A stretch of 64,000 nucleotides of DNA, taken from positions 1 to 64,000 of the forward strand of contig NZ_LDUE01000069.1 in the NCBI RefSeq assembly GCF_001038485.1, read 5' to 3'. Below are positions 27,681 to 37,087 of the stretch, piece by piece (the stretch's first letter is position 1; every line of letters begins with the position of its first letter). The notes beneath the pieces were generated by a model, which was not told the origin of the DNA, searched no databases, and saw nothing but the letters and a program-made list of their open reading frames with translations. Made by a program: the position numbers and the translations under genes. Source of the stretch: Ornithinibacillus californiensis. GTDB lineage: Bacteria; Bacillota; Bacilli; Bacillales; Amphibacillaceae.

Positions 27681-28169
27681 TCACATATTTTCTTCAACTA
27701 ATTCATAACATCTTTCTTTAGTCATTTCCATAAGCACAGCTGTATAAGCAAAGGATTCCACTGTACCGCCTCTATTTTCCTCCGCTTCTCTCTCTGCTTC
27801 CTTGTCTCGTAATTTGATCCATTCTCGCTGCTCTTCCCTTAAATCTTCCATTTCCTCACTAGAAAGCTGTTCCTGAAGCACTGCATAAACTTCATTCAAT
27901 GCTTCATCCCACTTTTGATGCATAACTGCTATTGCTTCATCCATATCAGCCTGCGTACCTGTGTTGATCAATTCGCGCTGTAGAGCTAGACTTTCTTCTA
28001 CTTCATCCAATTGTTGTAAAAGGTCCTCTTTGGTTACTACATTAGGATTATGTTCCTCTGTTGTTTCCTCTTCCTTTTCATTCAGCACCGGAGTTTCATC
28101 GATGGGCTCTTCCATCGTACAGCCTACTAATAATAAAAATGGAACAATTAACATTAGTAATTTTCTCAT
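27681..28169 (-). CDS. Lipoprotein with LprI-like (DUF1311) domain
   Basis: 162 residues. Lipoprotein signal peptide with lipobox LVGC (Cys at about 17), an acidic linker rich in Glu and Thr, then a helical DUF1311/LprI-type domain containing EEMEDLREEQREWIKLRDKE and a terminal cysteine in ERCYELV. LprI relatives include lysozyme inhibitors. It would be anchored on the outer face of the membrane. It lies immediately upstream of the phosphoesterase gene on the same strand. Confidence 0.8.
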   Translation of the reverse strand: MRKLLMLIVPFLLLVGCTMEEPIDETPVLNEKEEETTEEHNPNVVTKEDLLQQLDEVEESLALQRELINTGTQADMDEAIAVMHQKWDEALNEVYAVLQEQLSSEEMEDLREEQREWIKLRDKEAEREAEENRGGTVESFAYTAVLMEMTKERCYELVEENM

Positions 28170-28225
28170 ATCTTGTATCCCCCATTATTCATTCTCAACA
28201 TTATATCAAAAGAAAGATAAGTTAA

Positions 28226-29026
28226 TCACGCATGTAGCAATGTAGTGTTTCTGTCTTTGCCTGTCCACCGCTTAATATAGTTCAGAATTTGACCATTTGC
28301 GTAATTATTTTTATCTAATGCTTCCTGCGTCTCCTTTTGGTATTCATTCATTGGGTTCACTGGATACTCCCCACAAACATCAACGCCACGAAAATCCTTC
28401 GATTTGGAAAGCTCTTTCACCATCTTCAACATTTGCTTCAAACGCAGTGTCCCATGATCCCAACCGGTCATGGCATCTTTCGTATCAAGAACATCTTTAT
28501 CCATGCTTATGTAGACAGCTTCTGTAGGTATGTTTTTTATCATAGATTTTGTAATAGTTGAGAGATTGGTCTGGAGTGAGTTTTTGGTATAAATAACGAC
28601 TTTGTCCTGAACAGACTCGGGGATGTTTTGGTTTGTTTCTTCACTCACACCAAGGATATATACCTTCTTTAGCATGGGAAGTGTCTTGAGAGATTCCAGT
28701 ACCCAGGAACCACAGGAGATGAGATTCTCACTTGGGGCTGGAAGTATATCTGTATGATGGTCAAATAGAATTAATGTGTAGGGTAGCTTCATCTGGGATT
28801 GAAGTATGTAAGAAACATAATGATAATTACCACTACCTAAATAGCAGATCCCATCTTGCTTATGTTCGATTAGTCGATCGGTAATATCTTGTAAACTACC
28901 TCTTTCACAAAACAAACTAATATTCCGCATAAAATCAAAATTAATCCAATTGTCGGAGCTGCTTTTATAGAAAGACTGCTTACTGTATGCCCCATCGAAA
29001 TTCAATAGAGTTATAGCCTCTTCCAT
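28226..29026 (-). CDS. Arginase/agmatinase family hydrolase
   Basis: 266 residues with ureohydrolase metal-site motifs: LILFDHHTDI (DxHxD) and VYISMDKDVLD (SxDxDxxDP-like, without the Pro). The expected first histidine of the metal site is possibly in the GSGNYHYVSY segment. The sequence departs from canonical arginase and agmatinase, so the substrate is uncertain; guanidino compounds or formimino-amino acids are possible. GGGAGGT precedes ATG 29026. It is monocistronic. Confidence 0.75.
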   Translation of the reverse strand: MEEAITLLNFDGAYSKQSFYKSSSDNWINFDFMRNISLFCERGSLQDITDRLIEHKQDGICYLGSGNYHYVSYILQSQMKLPYTLILFDHHTDILPAPSENLISCGSWVLESLKTLPMLKKVYILGVSEETNQNIPESVQDKVVIYTKNSLQTNLSTITKSMIKNIPTEAVYISMDKDVLDTKDAMTGWDHGTLRLKQMLKMVKELSKSKDFRGVDVCGEYPVNPMNEYQKETQEALDKNNYANGQILNYIKRWTGKDRNTTLLHA

Positions 29027-29173
29027 TTCTATTACCTCCCAAGAACTATTTGTTCATATTTTCACAAATTAGTTTATTAAATAATCTTAATATTATTATA
29101 ACACCTAAATCAAATTATTGTTGGTGTAAAGTTCGACAGTAAGTTTAGGGGCGGGCAAAAGCATGCAGAAAAT

Positions 29174-29890
29174 TTAGTTCTGCACGCTTTCATGGTTTAC
29201 CTTCTTCTGATACTTCTTTTTAATACGAAGGCATTTATTGTGATGGAGAAAAATATGTCTAGTTCCTGGCATGAGCACGATTCCTGCAATTGTCTTTTTG
29301 CTCCAGTAATCAGCTAACCATTTCGAATTCGGAGAGACAGCTTTATCTGCGAATAATCGGTTAATCTTACTTGCGCAAATTGGCTGCTGAAATTGTCCGG
29401 AGCGTACATTAGATATAACTTCTTGTGTTCGTTTGCCAACAGCAGTTCTATATGCTCGTAAGGAATTATAATCAATGTTAGCACTTAGACTCGTAAGCTC
29501 TTCTTCACTCATATCATTTCCGGAATGCTCGAAAGGTATATTTAACTTTTCTAGCCAATTATCAGTGGTAAGAACTTGTTGATCATTTGCTATTAAAATA
29601 TTCATTGTCATATCTTCTATTCTAGTAACATGCCAAATATGCCAGGCTATGGAATTCTGTGTATCTGGTGTTTTGACAGGATATTGTCTAAACGTAGCTT
29701 CACATATGTCGTTTAATAGCTCATCTTCCATTGTGACTTGATCAGGCGGATGACCGATTGAAGCAGAATGAAGTAATGCATGCTGTGAAAGAAATAATTG
29801 AATCGCCTCAACATGGTGTTCCTGCTTTTCTATGATTTCTTTTAATCGTTTATGATTCTCGTTCCAGATCTTACGTTGAATCTTGTCCAT
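29174..29890 (-). CDS. DinB-like four-helix protein
   Basis: 238 residues. The histidine pattern SIAWHIWHVTRIED (about 83-96) and the late RHIFLHHNK fit the DinB/YfiT-type four-helix metal-binding fold. Such proteins include bacillithiol-dependent transferases. The C-terminus is strongly basic. The gene overlaps the upstream kinase-like gene by 20 bp, suggesting cotranscription and translational coupling. Exact role unknown. Confidence 0.65.
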   Translation of the reverse strand: MDKIQRKIWNENHKRLKEIIEKQEHHVEAIQLFLSQHALLHSASIGHPPDQVTMEDELLNDICEATFRQYPVKTPDTQNSIAWHIWHVTRIEDMTMNILIANDQQVLTTDNWLEKLNIPFEHSGNDMSEEELTSLSANIDYNSLRAYRTAVGKRTQEVISNVRSGQFQQPICASKINRLFADKAVSPNSKWLADYWSKKTIAGIVLMPGTRHIFLHHNKCLRIKKKYQKKVNHESVQN

Positions 29891-30542
29891 GACTATTCAC
29901 CACTCCTAACAGACCATTACATTTTAATATCTTATTTGCATTCTCCATAGGATTCACTGTGCGAAGATAATACTCCTCGCCTAACCAGTATCTTCTTTTA
30001 TATTTGTCTAATATAGCTTGTTTGTCTCCAATATAAGAATCCCGATTTAGGACTCTCTCATACCTAATTTCCCTTGGGCAATCGATAAAAATAGTATAAT
30101 CGTAATATGCTTTCCATTCTTTTCTTTGTAAAAAAATACCTTCGATTAAAACAATACTATTAAGTGGAACAGAAATGTTTTTAGCATAATTCTTATCGGA
30201 TGATTTTTCATAATAAGGGAGAGTTAGTTTCGTATTTCCATTGTGGATACTTCTAAATATTTCATCCTTCAAGATTTCAGTATCCCACTGTAAATAATAA
30301 TATTCATACCATTCCTCGTGTCCTGTATTATATCTAGCACTTCGTTTCTCAATATGATCGTCCATATGTATAACAACAACATTGCATTTTTGTTTCAATA
30401 GAGAATCGAGTTTATTAACGAGTGTTGTTTTCCCTGCGCCGCTTAGACCATCGAAAGCAATAATATAAGAACGTCCGATATTGGATCTTTTATTAAACTT
30501 ATAAACTATTTCGCTTGCCAATTCATTTAGGCATATAGTCAT
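29871..30542 (-). CDS. Uridine kinase-like P-loop kinase
   Basis: 223 residues. Walker A FDGLSGAGKTTLVNKL (about 29-44) and a Walker B-like HMDDHIEKRSARYN segment resemble the uridine kinase/phosphoribulokinase group. ILIEGIFL and FIDCPREIRYERVLNRD are typical of this class. Substrate is probably a nucleoside or small alcohol. ATG 30542 with AAGGTGG upstream is preferred over GTG 30554, which lies in that site. It is coupled to the DinB-like gene. Confidence 0.78.
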   Translation of the reverse strand: MTICLNELASEIVYKFNKRSNIGRSYIIAFDGLSGAGKTTLVNKLDSLLKQKCNVVVIHMDDHIEKRSARYNTGHEEWYEYYYLQWDTEILKDEIFRSIHNGNTKLTLPYYEKSSDKNYAKNISVPLNSIVLIEGIFLQRKEWKAYYDYTIFIDCPREIRYERVLNRDSYIGDKQAILDKYKRRYWLGEEYYLRTVNPMENANKILKCNGLLGVVNSHGQDST

Positions 30543-30592
30543 GAGTTGAACCACCTTATTCCTTTTGTAGCTACTAGTCTATTAGAATCGTT

Positions 30593-31066
30593 TTACATTA
30601 ATTGTTTCTCGAGACTATACATTCGGTCACCTTCAAAGATTCTTTCATCATATTTCACAAATCCTAATGCTGTCCAAAAGGTTAATGCTTTCTCGTTGGT
30701 TGCGTGTACAGCGATTTGAATGCATTTAACATGGATATTCCTCATTTTATTTTCATAAGCATAATACGTTTCTTTTGCATATCCTTGTCCCTGGTACTGG
30801 CTGTCTATTATCAGTAAGGTTAACCATGGCTTCTTAGCACGGGGACTTTCCATTCCGTACTCGATAATTCCAATTATGTTCCCATCCTTACTTACTAAGT
30901 ATCTTTGTGTTTTTAATTCTTTTGACTCATTATACTGTGTTACAATATCTTCATCTTCTAACTTAGTTTTTTTGTACGCTATGGAAGTATATTTCGTATT
31001 AGAGATGAAGATTGTTTTTTCTATAGCAGTATTTTTTAAGCTACTTTCAACTAATGAGATCAACAA
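30593..31066 (-). CDS. GNAT family N-acetyltransferase
   Basis: 157 residues with the GNAT acetyl-CoA loop QYQGQGYAKETYYAYE, preceded by the strand WLTLLIID, and the C-terminal NEKALTFWTALGF. The start is one of two adjacent TTG codons (31066 or 31063) after AGGGG, which is a weak initiation context. Substrate unknown. It lies 51 bp upstream of the kinase gene on the same strand. Confidence 0.8.
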   Translation of the reverse strand: MLISLVESSLKNTAIEKTIFISNTKYTSIAYKKTKLEDEDIVTQYNESKELKTQRYLVSKDGNIIGIIEYGMESPRAKKPWLTLLIIDSQYQGQGYAKETYYAYENKMRNIHVKCIQIAVHATNEKALTFWTALGFVKYDERIFEGDRMYSLEKQLM

Positions 31067-31220
31067 ATACCCCTCACATATCCCTGTAGATAGTAATCTA
31101 CATTGTTCTTTATCCCTTTCAACATATCAGTTACGCTCGTTGAAGTAAATAATTTTTGAAATAATCAGGTTTAACCTCCTGTGTGTTTGCATAATAACCA
31201 TCGTATTTTATTGCAATTAG

Positions 31221-31252
31221 AAAAACGAACAGTCTCTATATCGACTGTTCGC
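31221..31252 (-). terminator. Terminator of the yhfK-like gene
   Basis: CGAACAGTC and GACTGTTCG form a perfect 9-bp stem followed on the minus strand by GTTTTTC. Confidence 0.82.
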
Positions 31253-31264
31253 TTCCATCATCTA

Positions 31265-31915
31265 TTATTTGACCGTTTTCAAGGCATCCTCTATTGGTGT
31301 ATCACCAGACATTATTTCAATTGTTTTTTGATAGGTGTTTTCCTCATCTATTGCGGCAACTACCGTTCTTGCTACATCCTCGCGTGGAATGCTTGTTTTT
31401 TGTATATTATCTCCTACTTCAATTTTACCAGTACCAGGTTCATTAAGAAGTAATCCAGGTCCGATAATCGTATATTCAAAATTACTTGCAACAATCATTC
31501 GGTCTGCATAGTGTTTTGCGACCATATAAGGCTTGATTGGGCTCTCTTTCCATGATTCGCGGTCGTATGCTTTATATGCACTTACCATAATGTATCGATT
31601 AATACCAACTTTTTCAGCCGCTTCCATTGACTTAACCGCACCGTCTAGATCCACAAGTAACGTCTTATCCGGACCAGTTTTACCACCAGAACCCGCCGTG
31701 AAGATTACAGCATCTGATCCTTGCATTGCATCTGCAAGTTCATCTACACTTCCCTCTAAGTCCGCTATTACCGCATTTACACCAGAATCTATTAGTTGCT
31801 GTGCCTGTTCCTCACTACGTACCATTGCTGTTAATTCATGTTTTTCACTATCTTGAAGGAGTTTAACAATATGTTTTCCTACTTGACCGTTGGAACCGAT
31901 TAGAAACACTTTCAT
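31265..31915 (-). CDS. Atypical short-chain dehydrogenase, NAD(P)-binding (YhfK-like)
   Basis: 216 residues. The dinucleotide-binding motif is at the start, VFLIGSNGQVGKHIVKLLQD, followed by MVRSEEQAQQL and the acidic AVIADLEG. VIFTAGSGGKTGPDKTLLVD and YMVSAYKAYDRE mark the NAD(P)-binding atypical SDR group that includes B. subtilis YhfK. A canonical YxxxK catalytic pair is not clear, so the protein may bind cofactor for an uncharacterised redox or sensing role. A 21-bp periodic repeat array lies directly upstream. Confidence 0.85.
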   Translation of the reverse strand: MKVFLIGSNGQVGKHIVKLLQDSEKHELTAMVRSEEQAQQLIDSGVNAVIADLEGSVDELADAMQGSDAVIFTAGSGGKTGPDKTLLVDLDGAVKSMEAAEKVGINRYIMVSAYKAYDRESWKESPIKPYMVAKHYADRMIVASNFEYTIIGPGLLLNEPGTGKIEVGDNIQKTSIPREDVARTVVAAIDEENTYQKTIEIMSGDTPIEDALKTVK

Positions 31916-31989
31916 CTTATGATCTCCCTTCCTAGTTACTATTCATATTGTTTCAAATCGGTGATGAAATATCAATTATTTGAAGGGCT

Positions 31990-32176
31990 ATCCTAATTAT
32001 TATGTGTCCATACCAAATAGACATGTGCCCTTTGAAGATATACATAGACCTTAACTTTGATTGCATGTAACTTCCTTAAACTACATCGGACCAATTCTAA
32101 TGTACATGCTCCCAATCCAGATTTCATGTGACCATCCTAGCTTTTTATATACCCTTTCCTAATTTACATGTACCCG
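31990..32176. repeat. Degenerate tandem repeat, period about 21 bp, nine units
   Basis: Nine related units with cores starting at 32001, 32021, 32042, 32063, 32083, 32104, 32124, 32145 and 32166 (steps of 20 or 21). The approximate consensus is TCCTAATTTACATGTGCCC; clear copies include ACATGTGCCC, ACATGCTCCC, TCATGTGACC and ACATGTACCC. It fills the gap between the katE terminator and the yhfK-like gene. Confidence 0.8.
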
Positions 32177-32182
32177 AAACAA

Positions 32183-32213
32183 GAAAGAGCTAACCACATA
32201 GTTAGCTCTTTCA
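32183..32213 (-). terminator. Terminator of katE
   Basis: GAAAGAGCTAAC and GTTAGCTCTTTC form a perfect 12-bp stem with a 6-base loop 10 bp beyond the catalase stop codon. Confidence 0.85.
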
Positions 32214-32222
32214 CTATTCCAT

Positions 32223-34277
32223 CTATTTCCGATTCCAAAAACGTTGTTGCGCAATGGCAGCTAAGAAATCTTTGCCGAAATTAGGATTATTAGCAGCATA
32301 TACAACACCGGCTAAGTTATTTTTGCTAGAAGGCTGTAATAATGATTGCCCCGAAGCTGCTACACCGATTGGTTTGTAATTTTTATAGGCTACTTGGATA
32401 TAATCCGTAATATTCGCATTGAATACGTCTTGATTTTTAGAGATTCCTCCAACAATGTATAGTGTGTCATACAGATATGGACTTGCAGTAAGGAATGTCT
32501 GGTCTACTTTTAACTTGGAACCATCGCTACCTGAAATCATACCTAGACGTTCACTTACGATTTCAATGAAAACGCCATTTTGTTGTAGGAAGTTAAGTAC
32601 TTGTTTTACTTCCCCGCCATTAAATCCTTCTCCAATTAATACTCCGACTTTTTGTGTTGCAGCATAACTAGGCGTACTGTATTGGCTAAGTGAAGGATAA
32701 CTTGTTGAAATTGGTACATGGGAACCGCTTGGAGGTTTAACCCCTATATTTTCAGCAACTATGGTAGCCAATTCCTTGTCAACATTGACTAATAAATTTA
32801 CGTTTTGTTGGCGGACAGATTCACTCTTCACTTTTCCAAGTTGATAGCTAAACGCCTGAATCGTGTGCTGCTTTTCAACAGGTGTCAAGCTATTCCAAAA
32901 GATTCTAATTTGCGAGAAGTAATCTTTGAATGAATCACTTCTTGCTCGTATCACGTGCCCTTCCACTCTCTTAGGGTAAGATTCATATCCTCCTTCTTCT
33001 GGTGGTACAGTATAAGGCGTATTATTGGCTAGTGAATTTTTATGGTAGTTTACCTGATCCACGTCAATACGCTGTCTCATAAAGCCTCTTCGCGTATTAT
33101 TTGTGAACGGGCAAAGTGAGCGGTTGATTGGCAATTCATCATAATTAGGACTGCCTAGTCTGTGTTGCTGTGTTTCTCGATACGCCATTAACCTCCCCTG
33201 CAAGACAGGGTCATTAGAAAAGTCAATTCCAGGAACGACGTTTGCAGGGTTAAATGCAACTTGTTCAGATTCTGTAAAGTAGTTTTGAATGTTGCGATTC
33301 AACGTCATTTTACCGATAATTTGAACTGGAATGAGCTCTTCTGGCCAGAATTTAGAAGGATCCAGTACATCAAAGTCGAATTTGAATTCATCCTCGAGTG
33401 GAATCAGTTGAACGCCTAATTCATATTCTGGATAGAATCCTTTATCTATAGCTTCTCTCAAATCTTTTCGATGGAAGTCTGGATCAATTCCTCCAATCTT
33501 AAGTGCCTCATCCTGCGTCAAGGAATGGACACCTAAGACAGGCTTCCAAACGTATCTCACAAATGTTGCTTTCCCTTGTTCATTAACAAATAAATACGTA
33601 TTGATTGACCATGACTCCATCATTCGATAGCTTCTTAAAATACCACGATCTGACATAATCCATGTCACCATATGAAGTGCCTCATCATTATTCGCTACAT
33701 AATCCCAAAAAAGGTCGTGTGCTCCGGATGCTGTTGGTATATCATCATCTTGCTTTGATTGATAAGCATGCATTGCATCTGGAAACTTCATCGCATCCTG
33801 ATTAATCAATACAGGCATGGCGATTGTTGTCAGGTCGACATTTCCTTCTTCTGTATACAGCTTCACTCCCTGACATCGTAAATCTCTCGCCGTATCATAG
33901 GACCCTTTTGCTCCTTGTACAGTTGAAAAACGTATAGTTAATGGTGTCTTTTTGCCTGCTTCTCCTAGAAATTTTGCTTTTGTCACATGTCTCATAGATT
34001 GATAACATTCAAACTCTCCATGTGCACTATAACCTCTTGCATGTACAACCCTTTCTGGTATTTCTTCGTGCGCGAAATGTCCCATTTTTTCAAAGAACTC
34101 ATAGTCTTGCCGTAACGAAGGGCCGCGTACACCTGCTTTTAATTGATCGGTATCTTGTGACCTTTTTTTGCCTTGCAGCGTCGTCATTGGCTCACCAGTA
34201 TTTTGAATACGGTACTGATCTAATTGTTCCTGTTTCGGATCAGTAGGAGGCTTTTTTCTTGATGACTTATCGTCCAT
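32223..34277 (-). CDS. katE: Large-subunit (HPII-type) catalase
   Basis: About 684 residues, a clade 2 monofunctional haem catalase that destroys hydrogen peroxide. The distal histidine is in RVVHARGYSAHG, the proximal haem tyrosine in LMAYRETQQHRLGSPNY. The C-terminal part (from about residue 550, beginning KVGVLIGEGFNGGEV) is the DJ-1/PfpI-like domain that defines large catalases. ATG 34277 is preceded by GGGTGAT; GTG 34316 has no ribosome binding site. In Bacillus such catalases are stress- or spore-related, but I see no clear SigB promoter. Terminator follows. Confidence 0.93.
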   Translation of the reverse strand: MDDKSSRKKPPTDPKQEQLDQYRIQNTGEPMTTLQGKKRSQDTDQLKAGVRGPSLRQDYEFFEKMGHFAHEEIPERVVHARGYSAHGEFECYQSMRHVTKAKFLGEAGKKTPLTIRFSTVQGAKGSYDTARDLRCQGVKLYTEEGNVDLTTIAMPVLINQDAMKFPDAMHAYQSKQDDDIPTASGAHDLFWDYVANNDEALHMVTWIMSDRGILRSYRMMESWSINTYLFVNEQGKATFVRYVWKPVLGVHSLTQDEALKIGGIDPDFHRKDLREAIDKGFYPEYELGVQLIPLEDEFKFDFDVLDPSKFWPEELIPVQIIGKMTLNRNIQNYFTESEQVAFNPANVVPGIDFSNDPVLQGRLMAYRETQQHRLGSPNYDELPINRSLCPFTNNTRRGFMRQRIDVDQVNYHKNSLANNTPYTVPPEEGGYESYPKRVEGHVIRARSDSFKDYFSQIRIFWNSLTPVEKQHTIQAFSYQLGKVKSESVRQQNVNLLVNVDKELATIVAENIGVKPPSGSHVPISTSYPSLSQYSTPSYAATQKVGVLIGEGFNGGEVKQVLNFLQQNGVFIEIVSERLGMISGSDGSKLKVDQTFLTASPYLYDTLYIVGGISKNQDVFNANITDYIQVAYKNYKPIGVAASGQSLLQPSSKNNLAGVVYAANNPNFGKDFLAAIAQQRFWNRK

Positions 34278-34494
34278 GTAATCACCCATCCTAATTTTTT
34301 GTGTAAAATTTTCCACTTATACTTTATGCCTCAGGATTAGGGCTTATTACATATTCATACAATTTATGTTAATATTTTTTCCTACTTAAAAAGAACATGC
34401 TTCTTTCATGTAAGGAGCATGTTCTTGATTTATATATTCTGCTCACAATAAGTAAAATTTATTTTCACAAAAAACCTTATCCCACTATCGGGGC

Positions 34495-34552
34495 GGGACA
34501 GTCCCTCAGCGCACTAAAGCGTTAACGCTTTAGCGTGCTGAGGGACTGTCCC
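34495..34552. repeat. 58-bp near-perfect palindrome
   Basis: Two 29-bp arms (34495-34523 and 34524-34552) with only two mismatches and no spacer; each arm begins or ends with the self-complementary GGGACAGTCCC/GGGACTGTCCC. It lies in the divergent gap between katE and an MFS gene. No T-run follows on either strand, so it is not a normal terminator. Shorter relatives occur at 141-154, 15890-15905 and 54629-54642. Confidence 0.9.
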
Positions 34553-34611
34553 CAAAAAAAGCTCGTCTTATTTTCTTACTTTTCGCATACATTTTTTTCG
34601 AGGTGAGAAAA

Positions 34612-35784
34612 TTGAGACAAACAGCTGTAGAAAAAATGCACATCTTCATCGTTATGTTTTTTATGAGTTTAGTCATGAGTATACAAGCACCCATTTTTGC
34701 ACCGTACGCAGCAAAGCTAGGCGCATCAAGTGTTTTAATTGGAATTATGCTTAGTGTTGCATCATTTACGAATTTATCAGGGAATCTAATTGCAGGACCT
34801 TTAGTGGATCGATTTGGTAAGAAGGTGTTTATCACCCTTCCTATATTTATCTCAGGAACGTTGTTTATCGCCCATGCACTTGCTTCTAGTGCTGCTAGTT
34901 TATTAGTACTTCGCGCATTGAACGGCTTTTCATTAGCCTTCTTAATCCCATCTGCTCTCGCATTATTATCAAGCTATGCGAAGAACAGCCAACAACAAGG
35001 GAAAAACATGGCTATCAACGGTATTCTAGGCACAATCGCAAGTATTATTGCACCAATTATTGGTGGATTACTCGGAGCAGGTATTGGATATGCGAATACC
35101 TATTATGCAATCGGTGGGGCTTTATTATTAATAGGTATTTATACGGTCTACAATTTAAAAGAGAAAGAAAACGTTATTGTGGTTAATAGTCAGGCTAAGC
35201 CATTAAGCTTTATGCAAGTAATCCAAAATCCTCATTTGAAGGTTGTATTTCTAACCGGATTTGCGGTGATGTATATTCATGGTGTCATTATTTATGAGGT
35301 ACCATATCTTGCGGTAGAACAAGGACTATCTACTGCTGTTACAGGAGTTTTGTTCAGCTTCTTTGGAGTTGGAACCTTTTTCTCTTTGTCATTATTTTTT
35401 GTTCACCGCTTCGACCCAGTTAAACGACTAATCTTCGGCCTATTTGGTATGTGTTTTAGCTTATTTGCGCTATTTAGCGGTTTACTCGCTTTACCTATAC
35501 TATTATTCTGCATCGGCTTCTTCTTTGGGATCATGATGCCTGCCATGGCGACTGCTGTGACGGATGCTATTTCAAATGAAGGGCATGGAAGGGCATTTGG
35601 CGTAATGTCAGCGGTGTATTCCATGGGGATGATTACTAGTTCGTTTATCACTGGCGTTGTTAGGGATGTTGTTTCACCTTACTTCGTGGCATTTTTGATT
35701 GGGATGTTGGCACTTACTTTGATTGGGTATGCGAGGCTGCAATCGGGGTCGACTACGGTTACCCGGACACCTTATCCATATTAA
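34612..35784 (+). CDS. MFS transporter, drug/proton antiporter type
   Basis: About 390 residues with 12 predicted membrane helices. The loop between helices 2 and 3 (GPLVDRFGKKVFITLP) is the MFS motif A. The sequence fits the DHA1-like drug efflux group; substrate unknown. I choose TTG 34612 since GAGGTG lies six bases upstream; GTG 34603 sits inside that site. A strong terminator follows. The divergent neighbour is katE, separated by the 58-bp palindrome. Confidence 0.85.
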   Translation: MRQTAVEKMHIFIVMFFMSLVMSIQAPIFAPYAAKLGASSVLIGIMLSVASFTNLSGNLIAGPLVDRFGKKVFITLPIFISGTLFIAHALASSAASLLVLRALNGFSLAFLIPSALALLSSYAKNSQQQGKNMAINGILGTIASIIAPIIGGLLGAGIGYANTYYAIGGALLLIGIYTVYNLKEKENVIVVNSQAKPLSFMQVIQNPHLKVVFLTGFAVMYIHGVIIYEVPYLAVEQGLSTAVTGVLFSFFGVGTFFSLSLFFVHRFDPVKRLIFGLFGMCFSLFALFSGLLALPILLFCIGFFFGIMMPAMATAVTDAISNEGHGRAFGVMSAVYSMGMITSSFITGVVRDVVSPYFVAFLIGMLALTLIGYARLQSGSTTVTRTPYPY

Positions 35785-35807
35785 TTTATTTACACTGTAT
35801 TTACTTG

Positions 35808-35845
35808 AAGACACAATTCATTCTTGAATTGGTGTCTTTTTATTT
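35808..35845 (+). terminator. Terminator of the MFS gene
   Basis: AAGACACAATTCA pairs with TGAATTGGTGTCTT (G-T wobbles) and is followed by TTTTATTTTT. Confidence 0.85.
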
Positions 35846-35958
35846 TTATGTCAATTTTCGCATTGGGGAGAGTTATCAAAAATAATTATCCAAAAACACA
35901 ATAGAATATATATTCGTGTTATACTTTTGGTAATGTGAATAACTTAGGGGGAATTAAA

Positions 35959-36999
35959 TTGAATTTAAATAACATTAATATGGGAGAACGAATGCAATAT
36001 TATAAGGTACCAGGTTTAAGCATTTCATTGATTGCGAACGGTCAAATCAGTGGTACAGAAAATTACGGAACTTTAGAAGTACAAAGCAATAGAAAAGTAA
36101 ATGAAGATACTATTTTTAGTGCGTGTTCGGTTAGTAAATTCTTAACTGGAATATTGGTAATGAAACTAGCGGAAGATGGAATTCTAGGCTTAGATGACGA
36201 CATAAATAAAAAGCTAGTATCATGGAAAGTTCAAGATAACGATTTTACAAAGATTAAAAAAGTTACACTGAGAAATTTACTTAGTCATCAGGCGGGAATC
36301 AAGGATCCAGAAGATAGCTTTTCAGAATTGAAGACAGATTTTGGGATTCCAACTATGGCCGATTTGTTAATGGGAAAAACACCTTATTGTACAGTGCCTA
36401 TTGAAGTACAATGCGAGCCAGGCTCCGAATTCCACTACTCGGATGCAGGGTTCTGTATTGTTCAGCAACTGATAGAAGATGTTACTGCAAAACCATTTCA
36501 ACAAGTGATGAAAGAATATATATTTGAACCGCTTGGAATGGAAAATAGTCATTATCTAAATACAGGTAAGTTGGAAGTAAATATTGAAAATCATTCTGTT
36601 GGTCACAACAAGTACGGAGAAATAGTAGATGGTAAGTATCCAATCTATCCATACCCAGCCGCCTCTGGTCTTTGGACAACTTCTCTGGATTTAGCTAAAT
36701 TAGTACTCGAGTTATTGAATGCTATAAAAGGAGAAAGCAAAATTGACTTATCGACAAAATTAGCTAAAGAAATAATAAGACCACAGAATGGAAAGAGTTG
36801 GACAGGATTAGGTGTATTTCTTGATGAATCTGAAGAAGAACTAGAAATAACATCGCTCGGTTGGGGAGTTGGCTTCCAATGTATGTTGTTTGCTTTTCCT
36901 AACACAGAAATAGGTGCAGTTATTATGACAAATGCTGAACTAGGTGTTCATCAAATGGAAGGAATTATAGGAGAAATTTATCAAGCTCTTTTGACTTAA
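35959..36999 (+). CDS. Serine hydrolase of the beta-lactamase family
   Basis: 346 residues. The SxxK motif is SVSK in FSACSVSKFLTG (about 60) and the second motif is YSD in FHYSDAGFCIV. The late segment TSLGWGVGFQCM takes the place of the third motif. No signal peptide, so probably cytosolic esterase or peptidase. TTG 35959 has AGGGGGA at 35946-35952; the longer frame from GTG 35935 lies upstream of that site. It differs from the other serine hydrolase at 24 kb, so this is not a recent duplication. Confidence 0.83.
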   Translation: MNLNNINMGERMQYYKVPGLSISLIANGQISGTENYGTLEVQSNRKVNEDTIFSACSVSKFLTGILVMKLAEDGILGLDDDINKKLVSWKVQDNDFTKIKKVTLRNLLSHQAGIKDPEDSFSELKTDFGIPTMADLLMGKTPYCTVPIEVQCEPGSEFHYSDAGFCIVQQLIEDVTAKPFQQVMKEYIFEPLGMENSHYLNTGKLEVNIENHSVGHNKYGEIVDGKYPIYPYPAASGLWTTSLDLAKLVLELLNAIKGESKIDLSTKLAKEIIRPQNGKSWTGLGVFLDESEEELEITSLGWGVGFQCMLFAFPNTEIGAVIMTNAELGVHQMEGIIGEIYQALLT

Positions 37000-37087
37000 A
37001 TAACGATATAAAGCAAACCCTTCCGCATAATAAGCCACTTGCTTACAAAATATAAACATATTCTTACTTAGGTCAGGGGAGTCATAG

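Noticed and set aside
31990-32176. CRISPR array
   Set aside because: Units are about 21 bp, degenerate and without constant repeat/unique spacer alternation of CRISPR size; no cas genes.
34317-34494. SigB or PerR site for katE
   Set aside because: No convincing GTTTAA-GGGTAT promoter or PerR palindrome was found.
37000-37087. LexA (SOS) box upstream of uvsE
   Set aside because: No CGAAC-N4-GTTCG type site is visible in the gap.
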